Shown here in pieces: positions 1-50,205 of a stretch of 64,000 nucleotides of DNA. Every line of letters begins with the position of its first letter. Within the stretch, counting starts at the first letter, position 1. Source of the stretch: Chrysomallon squamiferum (lineage: Eukaryota; Mollusca; Gastropoda; Neomphalida; Peltospiridae); contig CM022673.1 in NCBI GenBank assembly GCA_012295275.1, positions 28,257,136 to 28,321,135 of the forward strand, given 5' to 3'. The notes under the pieces are model-generated. The model made no database searches. It had not been told where the DNA came from and saw nothing but the letters and a program-made list of their open reading frames with translations. A program made the translations under genes and the position numbers.

Positions 1-1106
1 TACTTCGTAATTTCGTGTTGGAGTGAAAGTTTACTGCACAAAAGAAATAAAGGCTGAATTGATTTTATCTCCTGTTTGCTAACAGAAAATATCTGTCGAA
101 TCAACCCGAAAGAATATTAACAGTCCCTCGAAAAAATGTTTCAGAAATCATCTACATACATTTTCACAAGCTAATTAAATAAACATTCAAACAAACAAAC
201 ACTATATAAAAAAATCCACCATACATTCAACCATCTTTGCATTTAAAAGTCAAACATATTTCTGTACATAGACGGAACAGAACAGACTGTTATTGCATTT
301 CTTACAACATGAATCTTAACGGAAAAAAAGCAAAGAGGAATCAGTCATGTTAAGCATGAAGCCTCAGTCCAGACTTTTCTCACACCCCGACCCAGGACAC
401 CGTTGAAGCAATTTGAATATGAGAAAAACCATTTATTTACAGAAGTCTTAGAGACACGTTTTTTCAACACTTATCATGAATACCCGTGACTGGCATATAT
501 TTGGTTTGACAGTTCAAATATTATCAAAATCAACACAATATCGTTGACAGGGAGAAATCTAGAACGGCATCAGTAATGACTAAAAATTACTTGGACTTAA
601 TAATTGTTGCAATGTGTTAATAACTTGGATATTCATATTTATAAGGTGAGATGTCGATCTTGAAATGTAAAATGTGAATTAAGTTTAGATTGTTAATTTA
701 ATTTCAGTATAAAAGTCAACAGTGAAGCGAATTTTTTTCTCAGTTTTATTTTCAAATTTTTAAATTGTTTTTAGAAATCGCTTTCTTTTTATAGTCTTCA
801 TCCGAGGTTTAATACAAAAAATAATTTTGATGCTAACAAGTTATAATTATTATTTTTATAGTGTTTTTATATGTTTTAGTGTGTATTTATATGTTTTAGT
901 ATTTTATAACAAAGTAATTTCGTGCACTATTTAATTAACAAAGTCGGTGTATCTTAATAAATCATTATTCAGTTTGAGTTCTAAAGATTTTGAAGTAACA
1001 GTAACAAGAACATGTAAAATACAAACGTTACTGACTAAATTAAGTTGTTATCTACTATAGTGCTATTGATGCAAAAATAATAATAGTAATGATGATGATG
1101 ATGATG

Positions 1107-1183
<77 letters not shown>

Positions 1184-2327
1184 AATAATAAAAAGAAAAA
1201 AAGAAAAAAGCTAAAAAAACAACAATCAAATTTTTATTATTCATATTTTTTTTACTGATACTCTTGTACTTTGTCAGATTAATCTCATAATTATTTCTGC
1301 ACGAAAATCAAGCCTAAAAAAGCATCTGTAAAAAACCTGCTATTATCTCGTTTAAAGGGAGGATAAACGAATCGAAATGCACACACACAACAGTTACTTG
1401 CGTCTATCTTGGCTGGTGAGTTTGAAAACATCAAAAATACGTCGTGACAAAATCTGTTTGCTTATGACCACCCACTTTTTCTGTTAAGAGATCTCATGCA
1501 GCAAGCACCTTTCTTCCTAATGTTGTGCTAGGGCAGAGATGAATGGATACACCTCCTAGTTTTAAATAACTTTCGTACGATTTGCGTATTTGTTGCCTAC
1601 AAAGGCGCGACTGGAACAATAAAACAAGGAGGTGTGTTTCAAGTGGTAACGCCATTTTGTAGAATATGGAGGAATCGGAAATGCTTGGATGTGACGTATA
1701 CGTCAAAGGATAGGTTCTTTATTTATTTATTTATTTTGTTTAATTAATATTAAACGAACCCAGTTGGAAAAACAGTTTAGTCTTTACTCTCTGTTGTTCA
1801 AAACCTTGCTGGTCGTTTCTGTAATTTGTTTGATATCAGAGCATTTCATTGTGGTTCTAATGTAAGTTGATAGTAGATTTCATTTTCTTTTGCAAATTAA
1901 CGTATTGAAAAAAATTATTTATTTATTTTTTTTTTTTTATTTTATTTTATTATTTATTATTATTATTTTTTTTTTATAGTAAATTGAAAATAGTTTTTAA
2001 TATATATAAAATATCTACAGATTTATAAATCTTGTTCATTGCAGTCATTTCTGTTTTAAAATATTTTCTTATTTTCTTCAGTATGTATTCTTTTCAAAAT
2101 AATTCTGTCTTAACAATGAATCGTATGCAATAATAATAATATCAAAATTAATAACAACAACAAAATAACGACAAAAATAACAGCAGCAGCAGCAACAACA
2201 ACAAAATAATAAGAAGAAGAAGAAGAAGAAGAAAAGAAACATTTTATTTTAACGGTGGTGTAAATTCAACAAACCATACGTTTGCTTTTATGCTTTGTTA
2301 ACGAACTACTACTACCACTACTACTAC

Positions 2328-2379
<52 letters not shown>

Positions 2380-2479
2380 TTATTATTATTTTTTTTAACC
2401 TGACGTAAAGTGTACGTATATTTATTTATTTCATGTTTTTTGTTTTTCGTTTTCCTGACAGTAACTTCTCAACGCCATT
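1..2479. other. AT-rich 5' flank of the VWA/TSP1 gene
   Basis: No protein-coding exon is recognisable here. The stretch is AT-rich and holds trinucleotide runs (ATG/ATA, about 1085-1190; CAA/GAA-type, about 2140-2235; TAC/ATT, about 2305-2390) and poly-T/TTA tracts (about 1915-1990). A TATAAAAG box sits at 708-715, but I cannot link it to a transcript. If exon 1 of the large gene really starts with a splice acceptor, its untranslated leader exon should lie in this interval. I could not identify it. Confidence 0.5.
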
Positions 2480-30893
<28,414 letters not shown>

Positions 30894-30980
30894 CTTTGTT
30901 AAAAAGCTGTGTTTTTTTGTATGTTTGTGTGTAATGGTCTATCATTTTTTATTAACCTTTATTTAATTTAAAGCTTAGCA

Positions 30981-30986
30981 AATAAA
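30981..30986 (+). terminator. Polyadenylation signal AATAAA
   Basis: A canonical AATAAA lies 88 bp after the stop codon, with a second at 31037-31042. They imply a short 3' UTR of roughly 110-170 nt for the shell-matrix-like gene. Confidence 0.6.
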
Positions 30987-31049
30987 TTATATACACAGTC
31001 ATTAAACGTTTCGTGGAAGCAAACTCTTACAAAGATAATAAATTGTAAG

Positions 31050-34260
<3,211 letters not shown>

Positions 34261-34264
34261 GCGT

Positions 34265-34646
34265 TATATAAGATTAATAATAACAAGCGCAACCCGCTCT
34301 GCCCTTGTCGACAGAGAGAAACAGAAACATTCGTTAGTGTGGATGTAAGTTACGGGTAACGACCCGCGTTACAAGAAGTAAAATAGAAATGTGTGTAATA
34401 ACTTCGAATGTTTCTGCTACGTGATGGCGTTATCAGCTTGTTAAATCTACTTTTTTTTTTTTTGCTTTTATTATATATATTCTTTTTTGTTTCTTTTGTT
34501 TCTTTTTTTTTTTTAAATTTTTCTCGTTTACTTCTTATCAGATTTTCTTATCATTCACTTTTATTTACTAGCATTTTCATCTGTGATGTTTTATGCCTTA
34601 TCTTATTAAACTTTATCCCATTCCAGGTATTACCAGCCAGGCCATG
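34265..34646 (+). promoter_or_regulatory. Possible promoter with leader exon and ATG microexon
   Basis: TATATAAG at 34265-34272 is followed about 70 bp later by a GTAAGT donor (34345). A pyrimidine-rich CCCATTCCAG acceptor (34626) then precedes GTATTACCAGCCAGGCCATG (34627-34646), which ends in ATG directly before a strong GTGAGT donor. The layout fits a TATA promoter, a non-coding first exon and a tiny exon holding only the start codon. No following coding exon was found, so this may be chance. Confidence 0.25.
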
Positions 34647-40490
<5,844 letters not shown>

Positions 40491-40499
40491 GAGACGGCG

Positions 40500-40930
40500 A
40501 ATCGATGAAGAAGACATTCATTTGCTTAGATCAACCGCACATCATAGATATGTGAAATGTGGACGGGCGATATCTTGTATTCAATTACGAAAGCGGCCAC
40601 GAGGGCGGCCAAATATGGGGGAAATTTTGTTAAGGGACAGATTTGAGAGTTGCCTGTTTCCAAATTGGTTTCCCATCACTCAGCATTGATCCGGGGGACG
40701 GAGCGAATGACAGGGAGTCGCGTGTGTAAATAAGATTGTCGAGAAGAGACGGGAGTCGCTCGGAATTTACGGTCTACAGCGGAGCGGTTATGATCATAAC
40801 ACCCGCCTTATAATTACATGATTTCGATTTGCTGAAATTCAATATGTCTGCCGGTAATTATTTAATGGTGCTCATTTACGTCTGCAGTGCATAATGGCAA
40901 ATTAAATAGTGAAGAAAAGATGAAAGAAGA
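40500..40930. promoter_or_regulatory. Candidate conserved non-coding element
   Basis: A 430-bp block with no simple repeats, higher GC than its surroundings and no open frame. Its 3' part is rich in homeodomain-type cores (TAATTA, ATTTAATGG, CAAATTAAAT) next to TATGATCATAA. This composition is typical of developmental enhancers in gene deserts. Conservation itself cannot be judged from one genome. Confidence 0.3.
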
Positions 40931-41517
40931 GCAAACAGTGCACGGAGAACAAAACAGAATAAAGTAATAATGTCTAGAAAGATAATTTAATAGATAATTA
41001 TGCTGCTAATATTTCGAGTGTAAGATCTTGAGATAAAAGAAGCCAAGGAATGAGGTTCAAACGGGGGAAAACAAAAAAAGATATAATAAAAAAAAAAAAA
41101 AAACGAAAAGTAAACTAAATTGTTTTTTTCTCCTTTTTTTTTTTTCCTGTTATGATCTACCTCATTAACAATGCTGTTTGTTTTAAAATTCGGATGACAG
41201 ATAGCTAGGAGTCAAATTAAGTTAAAACTGTAAATAATAATCAATATACTTGTAGAGAAATGATTTTTCATTAAGAAATTGACCTAGAATGAATGAATGA
41301 ATGAATGAATAAACACTTAATGAAACGTTAACACATTTGACTAATGACAGTTATTAAATGTCATAATACGTTTCATTATAAATATATAACGACGGCAAGC
41401 GCTTGTTTATTGATTAGTCACAAAGGAACTGTTGTATATTCGTTTCTGTTGGCAGCAAAACACAAACGATCTCTTTCTGTCTTTTTTTTATTATTCTCTC
41501 TCTCTCTCTCTCTATCG

Positions 41518-41549
<32 letters not shown>

Positions 41550-42985
41550 AACTCTCTCTCACATATACAAAAACAAAGAAATTAAAAAATAATTAAAAAT
41601 AAATAAACAGATAAATCAAATTTAAAAGGAAGCCATTATGAATTGCTTTGGACGGGAAGAGCAGAAAGGGGTTTTCAAAGGATCGCCGATCCAGTAGACT
41701 TATTCGAATGTATTCTGCGGCTCACTGGATCCATGCACTAAGTAATCATTGTGATAGTTAGTGTACAGTGCAGACCAGAGATTGTCTCCAGATTGCTGCT
41801 TAATTTCAGAAGTTATTTACGTAGTTCGTTAGCGACAATGCCATTGGACTTTTTCCCTTCCAAACATAATAATTACTCAAAGTTCGCGTCCATACGTCTT
41901 TATGTTTCTAATACACAGAGCGAGTTATATCCCGCAGTTTATTTTACTGATGATAGAAATTAATTTTATCTGAAAGAGAATTCTGATGAAGCCTTCATGT
42001 TTTATTATATAGAATAGTTTTGATCATTTATATTTCGAAATTTGGGTCTTATCGGAGAAAAGTCAGTTTCTCAGAAATTAATCTTCTTCTTCTTCCTTGT
42101 TTTCTCTCGAATTTAGTTTAACCAACTCTTATCATAAAGTTTTCGATACAATGTAAAACTTTAGGGAAACTTAGTATTATAAGAAAGCAAAGAGTAATTG
42201 TAATCGATAGTAAAGACTCAGGTAGGAGTTTTCGTGTATGACATTTTTTCTTGGATTTCTGACATGATTCAGTGTCAAGACATGTAATGGTCTGTTTGTC
42301 TGTTTTTGTGACCTCCCATTGAGACAAAGAAAAAACAAATTCAACTCACCTTTCAAGTAAACAAACGCCGTGGAATTATGACGTCACAATTGTTTTGACG
42401 TCATGTATGGAATGAAAACACTTTTAATTTTTTTTTGCCATGGACGTAGGTTAAAATAAAACATGTATTTTCCTGTTTTCGATGCTCTCAAGAAATGTTT
42501 GTCGAATTTACAAGGCCCTACTTTTGTCTTCTACTTGTTTAAAATGGTTTATGAACTGGAAAACTGATTTGAAAGGTAAGTGTGCTAAATCGTTATTGTG
42601 GTAATACTGTGATGCAAGGCAGTTTGTGGATTATCAGAACTTCATTTGAAACAGCTTCATTTGAAACAGCTCAGATGTCTGATACATGACATGAAATCAT
42701 GGCTTTATTTTTCTGAACGTTGATTAGGTAAAAAAGTGACGTTATTATATCATCACACGTTACTGATGATGTTAACACTGAACGAACCGCTGAAATTTGT
42801 ATAGTTTGCACTGTAATCAAGCTATTTTGTTTTATCCCCATAGACTATTATTCGATATAAGACTTGTACTATATTATAGTATATAGCATATCCGTTTCGA
42901 CAGTTAAGCTTTATCGGGATAATACTGAATCTAAAGATATGAGTGTTAAATTTGTTTCGATTTGTGGTATTTGTGTGCATATATG

Positions 42986-43025
<40 letters not shown>

Positions 43026-43040
43026 TGTGTGCTTGTGTGC

Positions 43041-43071
<31 letters not shown>

Positions 43072-43885
43072 ACATGCACAACATGAATGAATTTTCATTT
43101 CTTTCGATTTTCCTGTCATGTTATATTGAGGGTCACAAATTCTTTTGATCTCTTAAAGCTAACAAGATATGTATTAACCATGGTTTATTTTTTTTTTTAT
43201 TTTTTTTTTTTCATTTATTTCCAAAAGCTAATGTAAAATTTGAATTCTCGTCAAATGAATTTATCATTTAAGGTGCTAAAAACCAGTAATGAAATAGAGC
43301 GGTCGATAAAAATCGAAGCGATCCATTAACGTAAACGATCCAGTACCAGAGGTTGACTCAAAAAGTTAGTTAACACATTTTTATTTTTATTTTTTATTTT
43401 TTTTTTTTTCACACGGGCCTGAATACGTGTCCGCAAGCAGTTGTAGTGACCTCTGAACCGGCTACATCGGCCACTGGCGTTGCCTTTGGGTGTCTTGTCT
43501 CTTCGCCATTAGAGCAACCCTCGTTTCTAGAATACGGCTAATACGGGAAACTCCGTTTAATAACATAATAATATTACAAATGGCCGGCGGTTATTGAATT
43601 CTGTTCAGCCACGTTTAGCAGTCACTTTAAGTTAAAACGGGAGAGCGACTGGTCGGGTGAAAAAGACATGTCCACTAATACTCATGTGTTCTAATGCTTT
43701 TTGTAGACGGCTTCACGACTAGGTTCAATACGCGCTCTGCGTTGAAAAGTTACTTTCGGAATAAATTTAGAAAAAGCAAATGTTTAAGGCTGCGACTCGA
43801 CACTTCATAAATTATAGAATAGAAGAAACGACAGGACTGCCGCATTTTGACTTCAAACGCAAGATGAAGGAGCTAAGATGAACTG
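40931..43885. other. Non-coding, AT-rich
   Basis: No exon found. (CT)n (41495-41560), (GT)n (42990-43062) and poly-T stretches (about 43190-43215, 43380-43410). Two cAMP-response-element palindromes lie at 42379-42403. A high-complexity patch at 43420-43700 cannot be assigned. Confidence 0.65.
42379..42403. promoter_or_regulatory. Paired TGACGTCA (CRE) sites
   Basis: Two perfect CRE palindromes at 42379-42386 and 42396-42403, 17 bp centre to centre, separated by CAATTGTTT-like sequence. These are the binding sites of CREB/ATF bZIP factors. No transcription unit is seen next to them. Confidence 0.35.
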
Positions 43886-43888
43886 CTG

Positions 43889-44175
43889 CTGGATCAGTCG
43901 TCTTTTCTAGATCCACTGGGACATTTCCCGTTCCAGCCAGAGCTCTACGTCCAGTTTACTAAAGGCCGTGGCATGTGCTCTGCTTTCTGTTGGAAACTGC
44001 GCATAAAACATCTCTTGAAGCTAATAAGACAAAGTCGCCTTTTGCTTGGCGGCAACGGATTCGTCTCATTATTTGTACGGTCGTTAACCATTATTATGTC
44101 TTAGGTCATATAACTGTGGATTCAAAATGTCTTGTATGATCGACAAATAAAATATTTCTCCCTTCCTCTTTCATT
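43889..44175 (+). mobile_element. tRNA-derived SINE, mollusc core type
   Basis: GGATCAGTCG...GATCCACTGGGACATTTCCCGTTCCAGCC, then AAAGGCCGTGGCATGTGCTC, CTTGAAGCTAAT, GTCATATAACTGTGG and the end GACAAATAAAATATTTC match in order the core and tail of the widespread gastropod SINE as I remember it. The core starts at 43928. The tRNA-like head is only partly recognisable. It is diverged, so an old insertion. It is the same family as the copy at 10413-10640. Confidence 0.75.
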
Positions 44176-45661
44176 AATACTGGTACTTCTAGTTCTGTAA
44201 CATCCACAGCTATTGCAACTAACATTATTATTAATGAAATAATAATAATATTTCTACCATGCTGCAGTTTTATCCGTAGCTACAAAATATATTCTTTGCA
44301 GTGACCTTGCCTGAGAAAACTGAAAGGTCGGTGCACCTATTCTGGCAGGACATGCAGTTGTAAAAGCAGCAGTAGTTGCGTGTTCGTCTATTTCTCATTA
44401 GTAGGCGTTTTGGCAGCGTTCCACTGTGAGCTTCTTTGCGAGAAAAGATTTGTCTTTAAGCAGTGTTGCATTTTCAGAGGATTACGACACATTCCATTAC
44501 TATTACAACCTCTTTTTACAGCAGGATTAAGGCTCGTTCTCTTGTGACTGATGAATAAAACACATCATTACGACAAACTGCGTATGAACCGCGTTATTAA
44601 CGGCTCTCGGAGCCTTCAAGTGGCAGCAATTCCCTGCTTACCGCGGACGTATTTCCACCGAATTCCGCTGACGACTCTGAGCCTTATGACGTATCCGTTT
44701 TTGTCAAAATCTTCTCCAGACTGTGAATGAGCTCTGTATGTCAAGAGTTAAATGTCGGACGACATCGCTAATTTTTGTTGTTCTTTTTTTTTTTTTTCGA
44801 AATCCAGCATATGTACTCGATACAGATATCTTAAATAAATCGGTTATTGACTTCTTCAGATACTCTATTTCTCTTCCAGTCATTTCCCTACTATAGGACA
44901 ATTTTTTTTTTTTTTTTTTCCATTCAAATTAAGAGAAAAACAAATGTTTTGGTGTAAACTGAAACACAAATTCATCTGACCCGTTAGAACAATGTTAATG
45001 CCTGCGAAGTTTGCTTGTTTGATAATGTTAACGTCATAGTTATAATTATAGGAGAAAGAAAAATATTTAAAAAGAAGGAAACTCTGCTAGGTACACGTAG
45101 ACTAAGACTATGCCGGTGACACTACACATTCAGCCCAGTGGTATCGAATTCATCAAACGTTCCTCCTGAATACATCATGGATTAAACTGGAATTTTAAAA
45201 TGAAAACTGCCTTTAAGTTGTCTCACTGTTCGAAGTCAGCTTCGTCCCAGTTGATGTAGTATCTCACCCACGCTCGATCAGGAGATATGCTGGATCTGTT
45301 TTACCACAACTGATATCCGGGAGCTAAACCATATCATTGATTTTGGAAAAATACCTAGACAGTTCGGCAAACGTCGCAGATCTGTTTCAATTTTAATTCC
45401 ACTTGCAACAACATAACTGGGGGAAGTCGACCAGACGGAATAGCACTCCTGTGGTTTTTTGGTTGTTAAATGACAAATCATTTCACATCTTATTTATTGG
45501 TTCAAGGTTTACATCATAACTTGTAGATCTGAATCTATCTCCCGTTCTTTCCGTTTCTTTATCTTTTCTCTTTCTTTTCCATCGATTATTTTTCTTTTTC
45601 TTTCATTCTTTCTTTCTTTTTTCTATATATCTCTCTCTTCATTTATCTATCTATCTATCTA

Positions 45662-45727
<66 letters not shown>

Positions 45728-45753
45728 ACTATCTATCTATCTATCTATCTATT

Positions 45754-45786
<33 letters not shown>

Positions 45787-47498
45787 CTATCTATCTATTA
45801 ATCAATCCACCTATCTATAGATAGACAGATAAAGAGACAGCTATACAGATAGTCAAAAACAGAGGGAGAAAACGAGAGGACGCAGAGAGAAGGAGAGACA
45901 GAGAAAGTGTGTCTATGAGTGTGTGAAAGAGAGAAAAAAGACATAAAGTGTATGTGTGTTTATGTGCATGTGTGTGAGAGAGCATGACAACACTAGCTGC
46001 CTTTTAGCTGTTTAGAATACTCACCCAAACACGAACTCAGTTAAAGAATGGCTAAGTAGATAACTGAAATACCTTCGGCGCGTTTTATCTGAATATGGTT
46101 TTTTCAAAGTTAGCATCGTAAAATTTGTTTCGTTATCGCTTGTGTTAACATTTCCAACGTTTGTTCTTGTATTTAATTGCACAGTAAAAATGCATGCGTG
46201 TTGACGTTAATAAGCCATCTGAGACTCATCACAGATAGATACCGAAGAAAAAGAGGAACAGAAATAAAAAAATAAAGGCATAATGAATGAACACACGGAC
46301 ATAGTGCTATTAAAAGATCACTTTTAAAAGAAGGAAAAAGAGAAGAAAAAAAAAAAATTGCAGGACGATACTGCAAGTTGAAGAACCGTAAACCTATAAG
46401 AATTAGTGCCAAAAGTATTCTAAACAAAAATAACGAGATGTTATCAGCATGTTGTGTTCAGTTCTTAGTCATTGCAACCATTGATCCAACAACTGTTTTT
46501 CTTTTGCTGTCCGTAGGTATGTGAATTCACAATATGAACTGAGGCTAATCCATGAAGACAGATTGAGATGCACGACCTGGAAAGCATGTGTTTCGTTTAT
46601 AATGTGCATGCGTTCATGTATATATTTATGACTGTTTGTATATGTGTGTGTTTATATATGCACGTGTGTATACACACACACACACGCACGCACACGCACA
46701 CACACACACACACAACACTTACACAGCCTCTCAGTGAATCATTCTTTCTCTTTTCAAATCTGCCTCCATTCTTGTCTGAATGTTTCTCTCTGTATATATA
46801 CAGACATAATTACGGCCCGATTCCTTAACACGAAAGCGTAAGATCACGTTAAACTACTGTTAATTGGCGTTTTCCCCTTCATATCAAAACCGGCCATCAG
46901 CATTCGCACTTTTTTTTTTTTAAACCAGCTACTTAACTAATTAGCTTCTTTTTCTCTTAAGCGAGCGCGGTTTGCGAATCGCAAATCGATGACCTCGTCG
47001 TCGTCATCGCGTATTTATTCAAACACCGCACGAGCTGCTCGGAAGTCGTCATTTTATTTTTACTCACAAAAATATATTCCGGTTTTTATCAAAAATTGGC
47101 ATCAACAATTGAATCGAAATGAAGTGAAAATCAATACACACTCAATCCACGCAATCGCTAGAAATCCTAAACGGTAACTGGATTTATCAGGATACGGATC
47201 TGCCAAATTGCTGGAGCAGCGTGCGCCTCTAATTCAATCTGACACCAGTATTTTAAGAACGCGGAGACTTACTAGCGCCCGCCAAGTGGTTTGAGAGAAA
47301 AAGAAAAGAAAAAGAACCGATGTGTCATTTCTGATCTTTAGCGGGACTAATGATCTAATCATGAAGAAAACAGGTCCAGAAAGAAAATGTTTATTACAAA
47401 AGATAAAAATAAAAAATTCCCACAGTTCGAAAACAGACACCGACACACCCAGAAACACCCACATTCCCACACAGATAGATACATACATACAGACATAT

Positions 47499-47530
<32 letters not shown>

Positions 47531-48958
47531 GCAAATACACATGAACAAAAATGGAAAAATATAAATAAAATAAAATAAAATACTAAACAAATCAGTATCA
47601 TACCTCTTATGATAGTTATATTTTATTTGTTTGTTCTTTACTTCCAAATAGAAGTCTTAGAGAAGAAAAAAAAAATTAACGACCCCATACACACACTAAT
47701 TAACAATCAAAGAAGAACAATAGCACGGAGATATTTTTTAAAAAGACAATAGCTCATTGGTTTACAAAGTGTACAATCCCGCAACGCTAAAAGTACACGC
47801 TGTCTGCCTTATTTATTTTTCAAATGGAATTTATAGTTAGGATAATTATTTCTCGTTTCCTTATAAGTGCTGTAAGCTATTACCTACCTTCTTATTTATT
47901 TATGTTATATATGGAAATTACTGAATACAGAAGAACACTAAAATAATAATATATATGGATTCTAGAAGAAAGGATCGAAGGAAAATTAAAAAAATAAATA
48001 AATAAATACTGCTGCTACTACTACTATTACTACTACTACTACTACTACTACTAGTAGTATTACAACTACTACTACAACAACTACTACTACTAATAATAAC
48101 AATAATAATAACAACAAGACTGATCAAAAATATATATTTTTAAACAGAAACAAGGAAAGGCAAAGTCAATGAGGTAAAAAAAAAAAATAAATAAAAAAAA
48201 AAAAAAAAAAAAAAAATCCCAGTAATGCATTCATTCATAAACAAACACATTTTTTTCCTGTTGGATAATTACCCAAATTATGCAACGTGTTCAAACGGCA
48301 CTAGTTTGATGACGCAAACAGAAAGATTTAAGGGATTACTTTGAAACGGCATGTAGTCAGGAAAAAAAAAAATCTCTCGATTGGTCTTGTGAATAATAAA
48401 TAGCCACATCTGTTGTGCATTCCGAGAAGGAAGGGAAGGGAGAAAAGTAAAATGAACTTCAGAATTTCTCCATCTTATTTTTTTACTCACAAAATACTTG
48501 AAATTTTAGATTCACTTGGCAATTCATCTAAGTGATATAAACAAAACAAAAAAAATTAAAAATTGAAAAAACAGAAGAAGAAATTAATTAAATTGTTCAC
48601 CTGTTGGAAGAGTTCTTGTATGTAAAATATAAACTCGTATTTCTGGATATACGAAATAATGTTATTTTCATTATGACTGAAACGATATTTAACGAAATTC
48701 CTGTTTCTCTGATTTGTGCGTGCATATATTAAATTCACAGGTGTGTAAAAAGGTTTAATCTCTTCTTCAGATCTCTTTCATTTTATACGTGGTGGGATTT
48801 TATTTTTTTCTGAAATCACCAAAACAACATAAACAAATAATTCCCTTCACAGAATAAACTTCCACAGCATTTGTAGAAACGATTAAAAAAATATAACTAA
48901 CTTGTTATTCCGCAGAGCTTTCTAACTCTCTGTTTGTCTGTCTCTCTCTCACATCTCG

Positions 48959-49018
<60 letters not shown>

Positions 49019-49039
49019 CCACACACACACATCCACACA

Positions 49040-49071
<32 letters not shown>

Positions 49072-49558
49072 GTTTCTCATAAATGTACAAATTCATTAAC
49101 ACATATACACATATGCACGTACAGATACATTCTCACATCCATAGGCACACTTATACATACATACATATGTAAAAACAGTGGTAGTAGTTGAAGTAGATGT
49201 AGCAGTAACAGTAGTATCAGTATTAGTAGCAGTAATAATAATAGTAACAGCAACAACAGCAGCAGTAATAGCAGTAGTGATAGTAGTAGTAGTAGTAGTA
49301 GTAGTAGTAATATCAGAGTAGTAGTAACCGAAGCATCAGCATTAATAGTGGTAGTTGTTATAGCAGTAACAGATGAATTACAGCGCCAGGATTTTTTTTT
49401 TTTTTTTTTTTTTAAACGAACGTTTATATTTATAATAAGCGATGAAAACATTTTATGGCAGAAAAGACCTGTACGATTTCACATAATCTGTTTACATAGT
49501 GAATAGTATATAATTACCTATACACACACAAACATACATGCACACTGACAGAGGCAGA

Positions 49559-49637
<79 letters not shown>

Positions 49638-50205
49638 AAGAATGTATGTGTGTGCTTGCTTCTCTCTCTCTCTCTCTCTGAATTTAATAAAGAAATACAA
49701 AATTATCAACTCATGTATTTAAAACAGATTAGCAGGACGCATATGGACGTGAGGACATACCTATCAATAAACCGTGTCCGGTAACTCACTTGCTAATTGG
49801 AATAGTATACTATTCACCATTTCAGATATATGATTTGGTTCGGCAGCGGGCAGACACAGTCTCCAATTACTGTGAGCTTCAGATTCTTGCGGGGCCGCTT
49901 GGGAAATGCATAGCTAGCCCTACAACGTTACACTTACTGCAGAAACTGTCAGATCTTCAGTTTTGTTTAAAAAAAGTCCATGAAAGAAAAAAAGAAAAAG
50001 AAAAAGAGATCTTGAATTATTAGGCGTTTTCGTTTTATTGTTTTTCAGGCTGTTAAGAAAAAAAAAAAAAAATTAAATAATAATTAAACAAAAATATATT
50101 GATAACATTAAATTCAGGAAAATGATATTGATATCAGTGGATGAAAAATTTGTTTTAGTACAGAATTGGAAAAATCGTATAAAAATTTAGAATTGTTTCA
50201 ACGGC
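44176..50205. other. Non-coding stretch with microsatellites
   Basis: No convincing exon. Simple repeats: (CTAT)n 45648-45800, (ACT)n 48010-48110, poly-A 48178-48217, (CA)n 48960-49072, AGT/AGC-type triplets 49180-49320, (GA)n 49562-49633. High-complexity islands at 44570-44715 and 46960-47290 could be regulatory. Confidence 0.65.

Noticed and set aside
1035-1244. Open frame of mostly Tyr and His on the minus strand
   Set aside because: Translation of an ATA/ATG trinucleotide tract; no domain, no splice context.
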